Assembly: GCF_003053845.1 (NCBI RefSeq)
Contig: NZ_QAYG01000008.1
Span: 124,001 to 188,000 of the forward strand
DNA: 64,000 nt
Direction: 5' to 3'
From: Breoghania corrubedonensis
Lineage (GTDB): Bacteria > Pseudomonadota > Alphaproteobacteria > Rhizobiales > Stappiaceae
The first letter of the stretch is position 1. Each line of letters opens with the position of its first letter. Below the pieces are notes generated by a model. The model saw nothing but the letters and a program-made list of their open reading frames with translations. It had not been told where the DNA came from and ran no database searches. The translations under genes and the position numbers were made by a program. Positions 9,170 to 17,897 of the stretch are shown here, piece by piece.

Positions 9170-9348
9170 GGCGGACTTCTCTGGGGCGAGGCGCTCACGT
9201 TCGCCCTGGCTGACGGCCTTGATGACGGGCCGTTCGCACAAATATGCCCATTGATAGCGCAACTCTCCCCCGCTGAGGCGAATTCGCCACCATTTCGGCG
9301 CGACATTAACGTAAACTCCCGTCAGATTCGTATCCGATGGAGTTTCGT

Positions 9349-12045
9349 GTGAAACGCATACTCGTCGTTGCTGCTGGTATAGTGGTGCTGGTCGTTGTCG
9401 TGGCGTTGGTCGTTCCCTTCTTTCTGCCGAAGGACACGATCAAGCGGCAGATCGTATCCCAGGTCGAAACAGCCACCGGCTGGCGGCTCAGGCTGGATGG
9501 TTCTGTCGGGTTGAGCCTGCTGCCGAGCTTTTCGCTGAGCGCGCGCGATGTCGGGCTGTCCGGCGAGGCGGGCGCGGATGGCGTGGAATTCGCCAAGGTC
9601 GAGGAGATCGACTTCGGCCTGTCGCTGACCGCGCTTGTCGGCGGCACGGTGCGCATTACCGGCATCACGTTGCACAAGCCGCAGATTCTGCTGGAGACCG
9701 ACGCGGCGGGACGCACGAGCTGGGCTCCGCGCCGCACGCTGAGCGATCTGATCGAGGAATCGCTCGCCGTGGACGGCGGCGACATGACCTTGCCGCCGGC
9801 CCCAGGGCAGCGGACGGACCGACCTGCGGCGCCCGCTTCCTCCGTTGCCGCCGACGAGGCCGGAAGCGATCTGGCCGATCTCATGCGCCGGGTACAGGTC
9901 GATGAACTGACCATAGTGGACGGCACCGTGTCCTTCGCCGACAAGCGGTCGGGGAGCGCGGTGTCGCTACAGTCGATCAACACGAGTTTCTTTCTGCCAT
10001 CGGCAGAGGAGGCGGCGACGCTGGAAGGCTCGCTTGTCTGGCAGGGGACGACCTTCGATCTGGAGGCCGAACTGGGGGCGCCTCTGGCGCTGGCCGAGAA
10101 CAAGCCGAGCGAAGTCACCGCGCAGATTTCGGGCGATTTCGGAACGGCCACGCTCTCCGGCACGATAGCGGCCGAACCTCTGGGCGGGACTTTGCGTGTC
10201 GGCCTCTCGGGGGGGGCACTTGACAAGGCACTTGCCGCGTTTGGCGTGTCGGCGCAAGGCGCGGGCGACATTGGCGCCTACAAGATCGCAGCCACCGCCG
10301 ATCTCTCGCCGCAACGGATCGCCATCGAGGATCTCTCCGCATCGGCCGCCGGCAGCAAGTTGACGGGTCGTCTTGTCGCCGATACGGGCAAGGCGGAACC
10401 GGTCGTCGCGGCCAGCCTTGCGATCGATACGATCGCGCTCGATCGCTTCGGTTTTGGGGGCGGCGATCCCGCGACCGACCGGATCGAGGCGATCGATCTG
10501 GACCTGTCGCTGGATGGATTGTCCCGGCCGGCGACCGCGAAGGGTGGGCTCACATGGAACGGGGAACGGTTCGCTCTGGTGGCCTCCGCCGCGCCGGAAC
10601 CGCTTCTTGCCGGAAAACCGGCGGCGATCAATGCCTCTCTTTCCGGCAGTCATCTCAAGCTCGGTGCGAAGGGCACAGCTTCACTTGGCGGAGCGTTTGA
10701 CGGGCGGTTGTCGTTTGAAACCGCGAACCTGCGCGATCTCCTCGCCTGGACCGGCAATCCGTTACCGCCGGGCGACGGGCTGAAGCGGTTTGCCGCTTCG
10801 GGCCGCATCGAGGCGGGGCCACAGCGCATCGGCTTTTCTGACGCCTCCCTCGCACTCGACGGAACATCGGGTACGGGCAAGGGCGAGATCGTGCTGGATG
10901 GCGCCGTACCCAGGATCACCGCCACGCTGGCGCTCGATCAGCTCGTGCTCGATCCATACCTGGGTGGTGAAGGTTCCGCGGGCGGCGGGAACGGCGGCAA
11001 AGCCGGGTCGGTCAATGGCGGGGCGAAGAGCGCCGGCGGCTGGAGCCGCGAAGCGATCGATTTCTCCGCTCTCAAGGCGGTGGATGCCGACTTGGCGCTT
11101 TCGGCGAAATCGATCCGGTGGGACGACCTGAAGATCGACAAGAGCCGGCTGACCGTTGCGATCACGGGCGGCAAGTTGCGCGCCGGTCTCGATCCTCTCA
11201 GCCTCTATCAGGGGGTTGCCAATGGCGTCGTGAATATCGACGGCACGCAATCCGTACCCGCCGTCACCGCCTCTCTCGATCTCAATGGCCTGGAGGCGCA
11301 TCCCTTCCTGACGGATATCGCCGATTTCCGGGCGCTGCACGGCAAGGCCGCCATTACCTTCGATCTGGCTGCCTCCGGCGCCAGTCAGGCGGCGCTTGCC
11401 TCGTCATTGTCGGGCAAGGCGCTCGTGAAGTTCACCAAGGGCTCCATCCGGGGTATCAACATTCCGCAAATGGTGCGCAATCTCTCCGTCGCGACCTTGC
11501 TCGGCTGGGGCAAGAACGATGACGCCCAGGCGACCGATTTCAACGAGTTGTCCGCAAACTTCGTCGTGGACAAGGGGGTTGCCACCACTTCCGATCTCAA
11601 CCTGGTCGGGCCACTGGTGCGGGTGAGCGGCGGCGGCAAGACCGATATCGGCCAGCGCACGCTCGACTGGCGCGTCGAGCCGAAGATCGTCGCCTCGCTG
11701 GAAGGAAAGGAGGCATCGGACGACATGGTCGGTCTCGGCGTTCCCGTCGTCATCCGCGGGCCCTGGGACAAGCCGCAGATCTATCCCGATATTGCCGGCA
11801 TCCTGGAGAACCCCGGCGACGCCTACAAGAAGCTCCAATCTGTGAGCGGCGGGCTGCTCGATCTGGTGAAGAAAAACCCCGGAAAGGCGGTTCAGGAAAC
11901 CGTCAAGCAGCTCGGCGGCGGTATCGACATTAACAAGGTGATGGATGGCGAAGTGGACGACGAGGCGGTCCTGAAGACCATCGAGCAGGGCTTCAAGGTT
12001 GCGCCGAACCTCTTCGGTCTGGGCAAGAAAAAGAAGAAAGACTAG
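9349..12045 (+). CDS. AsmA family protein
   Basis: About 898 residues. One N-terminal membrane helix (RILVVAAGIVVLVVVVALVVPFF) anchors a long, beta-rich periplasmic body. The N-terminal AsmA motif is visible: PKDTIKRQIVSQVETATGWRL followed by GSVGLSLLPSFSLSARDV. The C-terminal AsmA repeat includes GSIRGINIPQMVRNL, DFNELSANFVVDKGVATTSDL and RTLDWRVEPKI. AsmA-like proteins belong to the RDGBC/AsmA group linked to lipid transport and outer-membrane homeostasis. I prefer the GTG at 9349 because GGAG sits six bases before it; an ATG at 9337 is in frame but lacks a ribosome-binding site. A 33-residue Gly/Ser-rich stretch near residue 545 looks like a linker. Confidence 0.9.
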   Translation: MKRILVVAAGIVVLVVVVALVVPFFLPKDTIKRQIVSQVETATGWRLRLDGSVGLSLLPSFSLSARDVGLSGEAGADGVEFAKVEEIDFGLSLTALVGGTVRITGITLHKPQILLETDAAGRTSWAPRRTLSDLIEESLAVDGGDMTLPPAPGQRTDRPAAPASSVAADEAGSDLADLMRRVQVDELTIVDGTVSFADKRSGSAVSLQSINTSFFLPSAEEAATLEGSLVWQGTTFDLEAELGAPLALAENKPSEVTAQISGDFGTATLSGTIAAEPLGGTLRVGLSGGALDKALAAFGVSAQGAGDIGAYKIAATADLSPQRIAIEDLSASAAGSKLTGRLVADTGKAEPVVAASLAIDTIALDRFGFGGGDPATDRIEAIDLDLSLDGLSRPATAKGGLTWNGERFALVASAAPEPLLAGKPAAINASLSGSHLKLGAKGTASLGGAFDGRLSFETANLRDLLAWTGNPLPPGDGLKRFAASGRIEAGPQRIGFSDASLALDGTSGTGKGEIVLDGAVPRITATLALDQLVLDPYLGGEGSAGGGNGGKAGSVNGGAKSAGGWSREAIDFSALKAVDADLALSAKSIRWDDLKIDKSRLTVAITGGKLRAGLDPLSLYQGVANGVVNIDGTQSVPAVTASLDLNGLEAHPFLTDIADFRALHGKAAITFDLAASGASQAALASSLSGKALVKFTKGSIRGINIPQMVRNLSVATLLGWGKNDDAQATDFNELSANFVVDKGVATTSDLNLVGPLVRVSGGGKTDIGQRTLDWRVEPKIVASLEGKEASDDMVGLGVPVVIRGPWDKPQIYPDIAGILENPGDAYKKLQSVSGGLLDLVKKNPGKAVQETVKQLGGGIDINKVMDGEVDDEAVLKTIEQGFKVAPNLFGLGKKKKKD

Positions 12046-12053
12046 AGCATATC

Positions 12054-12088
12054 CTTATCGATCAGATTGAAGCAATCTGATCGATAAG
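12054..12088. repeat. Long palindrome after the AsmA gene, with TAGAGCAT leader
   Basis: A perfect 16-bp stem (CTTATCGATCAGATTG at 12054-12069 pairing with 12073-12088) closes a 3-base loop. It starts ten bases after the AsmA stop and is introduced by TAGAGCATATCC (12043-12054). No U-run follows. A near-identical leader, TAGAGCATGTCC, introduces another long stem at 21347-21395, suggesting a dispersed intergenic palindrome that may act as a bidirectional transcription barrier between the convergent AsmA and metallopeptidase genes. Confidence 0.6.
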
Positions 12089-12127
12089 AAACCGCCCCAG
12101 GGGGCGCACCGCACGAGGCGGACGGCT

Positions 12128-12541
12128 TCAGTTCTCCGCCTCGATCGCCTCCATATCCTCGTCGGACAGGCCGAAATGGTGGCCTATCTCGTGGATCAGC
12201 ACGTGCGTGACGATCGCACCGAGGCTGTCATCGTATTCGGCCCAGTAGTCGAGAATCGGGCGGCGGAAGAGCCAGATGCGGTTGGGCTGCTGGCCGGTGA
12301 ATGCACTGTCGCCGGTCTGGGCGAGGCCAAGTCCCTGGAACAGGCCGAGCAGGTCGAATGGTCCCTCGGCGCCGACGCTTTTGAGCATCTCGTCGCTCGG
12401 AAAATCGTCAATGGCGATGACGATGCCCTCGCAACGGTCTCGAAATTCCTGCGGCAGAGCGGCGAAGGCCGCGTGAGCGATGTCGCGGAACGTCGCGAGA
12501 TCGGGGGCGTTTGCGGATGACCAGTCGGAAACGTTCTTCAT
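12128..12541 (-). CDS. Zinc metallopeptidase family protein (zincin-like, DUF1025 type)
   Basis: A 137-residue protein with the zincin motif HEIGHHFGLSD (HExxH plus a downstream acidic residue) near the C-terminus. The N-terminal half (APDLATFRDIAHAAFAALP, DFPSDEM) and PNRIWLFRRPILDYWAE are typical of the small Zincin_1 family found next to many alphaproteobacterial housekeeping genes. The family has no established substrate. It is the last gene of a minus-strand cluster: YqaA-like, DsbB, an 85-residue membrane protein, then this gene. Confidence 0.88.
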   Translation of the reverse strand: MKNVSDWSSANAPDLATFRDIAHAAFAALPQEFRDRCEGIVIAIDDFPSDEMLKSVGAEGPFDLLGLFQGLGLAQTGDSAFTGQQPNRIWLFRRPILDYWAEYDDSLGAIVTHVLIHEIGHHFGLSDEDMEAIEAEN

Positions 12542-12575
12542 GGGGCGGCCCGTCGGTTTCGAAAAGGGAGGCCCC

Positions 12576-12833
12576 TCACAGGTAGGCGAGCGCCAGGTAG
12601 ATCACCAGAGCCACGGTGAAGATCAGGCCGGCCGCCCGGCCGATACGACTGCCCCAGACCTCGATGCGATCGCTTTCCCCCTGCTTGTCATGAGCTGCGA
12701 AATGATCTCGGGTTTGTCTGGCGACCCGGGCGAAGGAGGACGAGCCGACGGTTTCGCTGTCGCTTTCAACGCGGCCGAGCGCGCTTTGCGCCTCGCGCCT
12801 TCGTTCCTCATCCCGTTCCTCGCGCCTGTTCAT
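12576..12833 (-). CDS. Small C-tail-anchored membrane protein, function unknown
   Basis: An 85-residue protein. Residues 1-60 are charged and hydrophilic (MNRREERDEERRREAQSALG), and a single membrane helix (AAGLIFTVALVIYLALAYL) ends the protein, so it is probably tail-anchored with the N-terminus in the cytoplasm. It sits 27 bases downstream of dsbB and 34 bases upstream of the metallopeptidase gene on the same strand, so it is probably co-transcribed. I do not recognise a named family. Confidence 0.72.
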   Translation of the reverse strand: MNRREERDEERRREAQSALGRVESDSETVGSSSFARVARQTRDHFAAHDKQGESDRIEVWGSRIGRAAGLIFTVALVIYLALAYL

Positions 12834-12860
12834 GGCTACCCCGATGATTGCCGGACTTCC

Positions 12861-13391
12861 TCAGCCGCGCTTCGCGATGGCTCCCCACAGCGCCACGATG
12901 GCAAGACCTGCCGAGGCGACCACGTTCCAGCCGGCGAAGCTCAGGCCGAACATGCGCCAGCTTGCCTCGGTGCAGCTCACCACATGCAGGTTCTGCAACG
13001 AGTTGAGCAGGTTTCCGGCATTGTTGGCAAGAGAACCGCCGCCGCCGCAATCGGTCGGCCCGGGCCAGAACGTCCATTCCGCTCCGGCCTGATACACGCC
13101 GATACCGCCGCCATAAATCATGAGCAAGGCGAAGACGACGAGGGCGAGCCTGGCTATGCCTGTTCTGGCCGGCGCGAAGCGGGCGATGATGAACGCGAGC
13201 AAGGCGATGGGCAGGCCGACATAGTAGGGTACGCGCTGTTCCAGGCACAGCTTGCAGGGCACGTAGCCACCGATGAGCTGGAAGCCCCATGCCCCGCAGA
13301 CCACCGCAGCGCCTCCGAGAAAAACGAGGCCGGCGGCGAGTGCCGTGCGGTACGTGGTGAGAATGGTGGACAGGGCGGATTGCGACGCCAT
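12861..13391 (-). CDS. dsbB: Disulfide bond formation protein DsbB family
   Basis: A 176-residue inner-membrane protein with four membrane helices. DsbB-type proteins reoxidise DsbA and pass electrons to quinone. The first periplasmic redox pair is visible as PCKLCLEQR. The second pair is Cys at TDCGGGGS and VVSCTEASW, consistent with the family. It resembles the short alphaproteobacterial DsbB (DsbI-like) form. It lies 17 bases downstream of the YqaA-type gene on the same strand. Confidence 0.9.
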   Translation of the reverse strand: MASQSALSTILTTYRTALAAGLVFLGGAAVVCGAWGFQLIGGYVPCKLCLEQRVPYYVGLPIALLAFIIARFAPARTGIARLALVVFALLMIYGGGIGVYQAGAEWTFWPGPTDCGGGGSLANNAGNLLNSLQNLHVVSCTEASWRMFGLSFAGWNVVASAGLAIVALWGAIAKRG

Positions 13392-13408
13392 GAGAGATTC
13401 CGTTTTGT

Positions 13409-13987
13409 TCAGAGCAGCTTGATTGCCGCGAAACCGGCAAGGAGCATGACCACGAAGACGGTGAAAACGAGGCCGAGACGCTTTTCGATGAAGGTGCGGA
13501 TCGGTGGGCCGAACGCGTAGAGCAGCCCGGCCACGGCGAAGAAGCGTATGCCGCGCGCAACGATGCTGGCGATCACGAACACAACGAGATCGAGCCCTGT
13601 CGCTCCGCTGGCGATGGTGATCACCTTGAACGGAAAGGGCGTCACACCGGCGACCAGCACCGCCCAGGCGCCCCAGGCGTTGTATTTCACCTGAAAGGCT
13701 TGGAACGCGTCAAGATAGCCGTAAAAAGCTAGGATCGGTTCGGCGATCTGGGTGAACAGAAGCGCGCCGATGGCGTAGCCCGCCAGCCCTCCCATAACCG
13801 ACATCACCGTACACAGAAGCGCCAGTCCCCAGGCGCGGGCCCTGTCGGCCAGCACCATCGGAATCAGCAGGAGATCGGGCGGGATCGGGAATATCGAGCT
13901 TTCGGCAAAGGAAACCGCTCCCAGCGCGAGAGAGGCGCGAGGTCCGGCAGCTAGCGACATGGTCCAGTCGTAGAGGCGGCGCAACAT
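13409..13987 (-). CDS. YqaA family (DedA/SNARE-associated) membrane protein
   Basis: A 192-residue polytopic protein. The motif FAESSIFPIPPDLLLIPMVL followed by GYAIGALLF and GVTPFPFKVITIASGATGL marks the YqaA branch of the DedA/VTT superfamily, proposed lipid scramblases or proton-coupled transporters. The conserved Glu and the Pro-rich reentrant loop (SFAESSIFPIPPD) are present. It is the first gene of the four-gene minus-strand cluster. The specific substrate is not known. Confidence 0.88.
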   Translation of the reverse strand: MLRRLYDWTMSLAAGPRASLALGAVSFAESSIFPIPPDLLLIPMVLADRARAWGLALLCTVMSVMGGLAGYAIGALLFTQIAEPILAFYGYLDAFQAFQVKYNAWGAWAVLVAGVTPFPFKVITIASGATGLDLVVFVIASIVARGIRFFAVAGLLYAFGPPIRTFIEKRLGLVFTVFVVMLLAGFAAIKLL

Positions 13988-14134
13988 GGTCTGCTCTTTA
14001 GCGGGGGTGCGCGGGCGAGTCCATTGTCATCATCGTGAGCGCGATCAACAGTCCTGTTGAGCGAGGTGCGTCTGACCGATTGACGCGCGCGATGCCGCCG
14101 TTATAGTCGCGCTCGCTTTCAAGCCGCGCACAAA

Positions 14135-14221
14135 GCCCCCGTGGCGGAATTGGTAGACGCGACGGATTCAAAATCCGTTGTCTTAACGGACGTGCCCGTT
14201 CGAGTCGGGCCGGGGGCACCA
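14135..14221 (+). tRNA. tRNA-Leu (anticodon CAA)
   Basis: The 87-base cloverleaf has acceptor GCCCCCG/CGGGGGC, D-arm GCGGAATTGGTAGACGC, anticodon stem ACGGA/TCCGT with loop TTCAAAA (anticodon CAA), a long class II variable arm, T-arm with GTTCGAGTC, and an encoded CCA end. The class II arm and the anticodon identify leucine. I see no integrase or att repeat next to it. Confidence 0.97.
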
Positions 14222-14383
14222 CAAGCGCGATCGTCGGTTCATCTCCCGACGCATTTCGGTCCGGCGGTTTACCCGTCGCGCCGCTGCCCTAATTCCCTCT
14301 CCTGCATTACTGTTCGCCGTGCCCGCAGATGCGGAGCGTCGTGGCCCATCCGGGCGATTCGATTTCAGATCAGGAGACACTCC

Positions 14384-15202
14384 ATGGAAACTCTCTCCAC
14401 CCGGGGACTTGAGATGCCGCGCCTCGGCCTTGGCACCTACCGCATGGCGGGCGAAGCCTGTGCCCAGGCTGTGGAACACGCGCTTTCGCTCGGCTATCGC
14501 CATATCGACACAGCGGAAATGTACGAGAACGAGGAAGGCGTGGGAGCGGGACTGGCGGTCTCGTCGGTGCCGCGCGCGGACATTTTCCTCACGACCAAGG
14601 TGTGGCACGACCATCTGACGCGGGACGGTATCCGCCGCGCGCTCGATGGCAGCCTGGAAAAACTCAAGACGGACCATGTCGATCTCTATCTCGTCCACTG
14701 GCCCGCGCCCGACATGGACATGGGAGAAATCTTCGAGACGATGGCGGCCTTGAAGGAGGAAGGGCTCATCAAGGCGATGGGCGCCGCCAATTTCACGGTC
14801 GATCTCATGAAGAGCGCGGTGGAGGAAATCGGCGCCCCGATCGCCTGCAATCAGGTCGAGTACCATGTGAAACTCGACCAGTCGAAACTGCTGGGTTACC
14901 TGCGCGCGAAGGATATTCCGCTCGTCGCCTATGTGCCGCTCGGCCAGGGACGGCTGGCGGATGAGGACGGCCTTGTCGCGGTCGCAGAAAAGCACGGGGC
15001 GAGCCCGGCCCAGATCGCGCTCGCCTGGCTCATGGATCAGGACGGCGTCGCCGCGATCCCGAAGGCGGGCCGGCTCGAGAGCCAGCAGGCGAACCTCGAT
15101 GCCCTGAAGATCACGCTCGATGACGAGGACCGCAAGGTCATCGCGGCGCTGCCGAAGGACCAGCGTTACGTCGACCCATCCTTCGCGCCCGACTGTGACT
15201 GA
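14384..15202 (+). CDS. Aldo/keto reductase (2,5-diketo-D-gluconate reductase-like)
   Basis: A 272-residue NADPH-dependent oxidoreductase with a TIM-barrel fold. The catalytic tetrad is visible: Asp in IDTAEMYENE, the Tyr of the same stretch, Lys in LTTKVWH and His in LVHWPAP. NQVEYHVKL and IPKAGRLESQQANL (cofactor phosphate binding) are also typical. The ATG at 14384 has CAGGAGA seven bases upstream. The family reduces small aldehydes and ketones such as methylglyoxal or diketo-gluconate; the substrate cannot be told from sequence. It ends at a strong terminator shared with the convergent htpG. Confidence 0.92.
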   Translation: METLSTRGLEMPRLGLGTYRMAGEACAQAVEHALSLGYRHIDTAEMYENEEGVGAGLAVSSVPRADIFLTTKVWHDHLTRDGIRRALDGSLEKLKTDHVDLYLVHWPAPDMDMGEIFETMAALKEEGLIKAMGAANFTVDLMKSAVEEIGAPIACNQVEYHVKLDQSKLLGYLRAKDIPLVAYVPLGQGRLADEDGLVAVAEKHGASPAQIALAWLMDQDGVAAIPKAGRLESQQANLDALKITLDDEDRKVIAALPKDQRYVDPSFAPDCD

Positions 15203-15222
15203 GACAACAGGCCGCGCGCGAA

Positions 15223-15252
15223 ACGGCAGGGCAAGCCCCTGCCGTCTTTTTT
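15223..15252 (+). terminator. Rho-independent terminator of the aldo/keto reductase gene
   Basis: A 9-bp stem (ACGGCAGGG / CCCTGCCGT) with a 5-base loop is followed by CTTTTTT, 20 bases after the stop. It lies between convergent genes and may also stop htpG read-through. Confidence 0.85.
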
Positions 15253-15265
15253 GATCGGCTAAAGT

Positions 15266-17287
15266 TCAGCCGAGCCCTTTTTTCATCACTCGGGCCAGAC
15301 GACCTGCGAAAGCGGCCGGGTCGTTCGGGTGTTCGCCGTCGAGAATGCGGGCCTGATCATAGAGCAGCCAGGCGGCATCCTTCGTGAAGTCCTTTGCGGC
15401 ATCGTCACCCAGATGGGAGGCGAGCGATTTCACCAGCGCGTGACGCGGGTTGATCTCCAGTACGGGCTTTGATCCGGCGCCGCCCGGCGCGCCGTCGCGG
15501 CGGCTCATCAGCTTTTCGAACTGGCGGTCGGGGCCATGTTCGGGCGCCACCAGACAGACCGGGCTTTCGGCGAGACGCGAGGAGATGCGCACGTCCGTAA
15601 CGGCGTCGCCGAGTGTCTCCTTGACGTAGGTGACCAGGGTCGCAACGTCCGCCGTGGCGCCCTTGCCCGCTTCGTCTTCCTTTTGTTTTTCGTCGTCAGG
15701 CAGCGTGATCGCGTCGAGATCGGCGGCACCCTGCGTCACCGAGCGGAACGGCTTGCCGTCGAAGCCCAGCGCGATCTGCACCCAGAAGGCGTCGACCGGA
15801 TCGGAGAGAAGCAGAACCTCGACGTCCCGGGCACGGTAGCCTTCGAGCTGCGGGCTTGCTTTCACGGCGTCTGCATTGTCGCCGATGGCGTAGAAGATCT
15901 GGGTCTGGTTTTCCTTCAGGTCGGCGACATATTCGGCGAGCGTGCGCCAGCCATCGCCGGACTTCGTTGTCTTGAAGCGCGTAAGCGCCAGCAGCTTGTC
16001 GCGGCGCTCGAAGTCCTCGTAGAGGCCTTCCTTGATGACCGGGCCGAAGGTCTCCCAGATCTGGGTGTACTTTTCCGCGTCGTTATCGGCGAGCTTCTGC
16101 AACTCCGACAGGACGCGGTTGGTCACGCCCTTGCGGATCGCGTCGAGCACCGGGTTCGACTGCAGCATCTCGCGCGACAGGTTCAGCGGCAGATCCTGCG
16201 AATCGATCACGCCGCGCGTAAAACGCAGATAAGCCGGCAGCAGATCCACATCGTCGGCGATGAAGACGCGGCGGACATAGAGCTTCACCCGGCCCTTGCG
16301 GTCGGGATCGAACAGGTCGAACGGCGTCATGGAAGGCACGAACAGCAGCACGGAATATTCGTGCCGCCCTTCCGCCCGGTAGTGGAGCGTCAGCGCCGGC
16401 TCGTCGAACTGGCGCGAAACGTGACCGTAGAACTCCTTGTATTCTTCTTCCGTGATCTCGGATCTGGAGCGCGTCCAAAGCGCCGAACCGTCGGCGATCT
16501 CGCGTTCCTCGATCTTCGCCGCCGTATCCTTGTCTGCCTTCTCCTCGCCGTCGGGCTCGTTTTCTTCGCGCTCGGTCTCGCTCGCGAGCACGATCGGCAC
16601 AGGCACATGGGCGGAATATTCACGCACGATCCGCTCGATCGTGGAGGCCTGCGCGTAATCCACCGACTCATCGGAAAGGTGCAGCACCACGCGCGTGCCG
16701 CGCGCTGGCGCGCTCTCAAGGTCGGCACGCTCGACGGTGAAGCTGCCCTGTCCGTCGGAACGCCAGGTCCAGGCCTCGTTGGAGCCGGCGGCGCGGCTCA
16801 CCACGTCCACCTCGCCCGCCACCATGAAGGCGGAATAGAAGCCGACACCGAACTGGCCGATCAGCGACTGGCCGTCCTTGGCTTCGCCAAGGCCTTCAAG
16901 GAAGGCCCGGGTACCTGAGCGGGCGATGGTGCCGAGATTGTCGATGAGCTCCTCGCGGCTCATGCCGGTGCCGTTGTCGGCAACGCTCAGTGTGCGGGCA
17001 TTCTTGTCGGTCTCGAGGCGAATGCGGAAGGTCTCATCCCCGGAAATCAGCTCCGGCTCGGTCAGCGCGCGCTGGCGCAGACGCTCGCAGGCGTCGGCGG
17101 CGTTCGAAATCAGCTCACGCAGGAAGATGTCCTTGTTGGAATAGACCGAATGCACCATCAGGTGCAGAAGCCGGGCGACTTCCGCCTGAAATTCGTGGGC
17201 CTCTTTGGATTCGGAGGTCTGGGGAGACGCATCGGCGGCCTTGTCGGCCGCAGTCCCGGCGGCGGCTTCGTTCGTCTTGCTCGTCAT
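15266..17287 (-). CDS. htpG: Molecular chaperone HtpG (Hsp90)
   Basis: About 673 residues, longer than E. coli HtpG (624). The start at 17287 gives an Ala/Thr-rich tail of about 33 residues before the core (HEFQAEVARLLHLMVHSVYS). GHKL ATPase motifs are SNAADACERLR, VADNGTGMSREEL and IGQFGVGFYSAFMVA. Middle-domain markers are TRGVIDSQDLPLNLSREMLQ and FIADDVDLLPAYL. There is an acidic, Lys/Glu-rich insert (ETEREENEPDGEEKADKD) that recalls the charged linker of eukaryotic Hsp90, and a second one near EKQKEDEAGKG. The C-terminal dimerisation domain is present. A heat-shock-like promoter lies about 70 bases upstream of the start. Confidence 0.97.
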   Translation of the reverse strand: MTSKTNEAAAGTAADKAADASPQTSESKEAHEFQAEVARLLHLMVHSVYSNKDIFLRELISNAADACERLRQRALTEPELISGDETFRIRLETDKNARTLSVADNGTGMSREELIDNLGTIARSGTRAFLEGLGEAKDGQSLIGQFGVGFYSAFMVAGEVDVVSRAAGSNEAWTWRSDGQGSFTVERADLESAPARGTRVVLHLSDESVDYAQASTIERIVREYSAHVPVPIVLASETEREENEPDGEEKADKDTAAKIEEREIADGSALWTRSRSEITEEEYKEFYGHVSRQFDEPALTLHYRAEGRHEYSVLLFVPSMTPFDLFDPDRKGRVKLYVRRVFIADDVDLLPAYLRFTRGVIDSQDLPLNLSREMLQSNPVLDAIRKGVTNRVLSELQKLADNDAEKYTQIWETFGPVIKEGLYEDFERRDKLLALTRFKTTKSGDGWRTLAEYVADLKENQTQIFYAIGDNADAVKASPQLEGYRARDVEVLLLSDPVDAFWVQIALGFDGKPFRSVTQGAADLDAITLPDDEKQKEDEAGKGATADVATLVTYVKETLGDAVTDVRISSRLAESPVCLVAPEHGPDRQFEKLMSRRDGAPGGAGSKPVLEINPRHALVKSLASHLGDDAAKDFTKDAAWLLYDQARILDGEHPNDPAAFAGRLARVMKKGLG

Positions 17288-17354
17288 GTTCGCAACCCGT
17301 CCTGAGATGAATTCCTGTTCCCGTTCGCGTGAATGCGCATCAGGAGCGGGGCAG

Positions 17355-17383
17355 ATATCGGTGGTTTTGCGGGGAGGTTCAAG
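17355..17383 (-). promoter_or_regulatory. RpoH-like (heat-shock) promoter of htpG
   Basis: On the minus strand CTTGAA (17383-17378) is followed after 16 bases by CCGATAT (17361-17355). This is close to the sigma-32 consensus CTTGAA-N13-17-CCCCATNT, with one clear deviation in the -10 element. The predicted start is about 60 bases upstream of the htpG ATG. htpG is a classic RpoH-dependent gene, which supports the reading. Confidence 0.5.
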
Positions 17384-17453
17384 CTTTGCGCGGAAGAGGC
17401 GCGACAGCGGGAACGAAAAAACCGGGCAAGCGGGCGGGGAAAATGCGGGCAAA

Positions 17454-17597
17454 GAAAAAGGCCGGCAAAGCCGACCCTGGAATTCAGTCTGGTGGATAAT
17501 GTTGCCAGGTGGCCCGGTTCTTAGCCAAGTCCCCGGGGGGCTGGGGGGCTGAAAAATCCGAAGTCCCGGCGGAACCGGGCCGTCTGAGGCAACGATT
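17454..17597 (-). ncRNA. Candidate structured small RNA (or htpG leader) with its own promoter and terminator
   Basis: On the minus strand a promoter-like pair (CTTGCG, 17 bases, CATATT, near 17630-17602) precedes a long-range fold. GTTGCC (17593-17588) pairs with GGCAAC (17506-17501). Inside it GGCCCGGTTC (17581-17572) pairs perfectly with GAACCGGGCC (17520-17511), enclosing a C-rich segment with two runs of six C. An intrinsic terminator GGTCGGC-TTT-GCCGGCC followed by TTTTTCTTT (17476-17451) ends the unit, giving a transcript of about 140 bases. The region has no convincing coding frame. It is not the SRP RNA (no GGAAGGAAGCAG motif). A 6S-like RNA, an anti-Shine-Dalgarno sRNA or an attenuating leader of htpG are all possible; I cannot assign a family. 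Confidence 0.5.
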
Positions 17598-17897
17598 GGA
17601 ATATGGAAGTCCAAAGTGACGCCGCAAGGGCGGCATTAAGGCGAAAATAAGAATTTTAAGTCTGCGGGGCCCGCGCCGGTGGCACGCCCCGGATTTTCCG
17701 AAAAACACCCGGATTTCCGCGCCTGAAGGGCGAGAATGCGCACTGAGCGCATGATCCGGACCCTTCCCGCTTGCCACGTGCCGCCATGGGCGCAATCATG
17801 TTGGTGCGACGGCTCAGCTTGAAAGCAGGCTGTAAACGCCGCCGCCTGACACTTTCGCATTGCCTGGAAATGCACGAAACCAGCCAGAGGAGGCGTC

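Noticed and set aside
14135-14400. Mobile-element insertion at the tRNA-Leu gene
   Set aside because: No integrase, no repeated tRNA 3' end and no composition change beside it.
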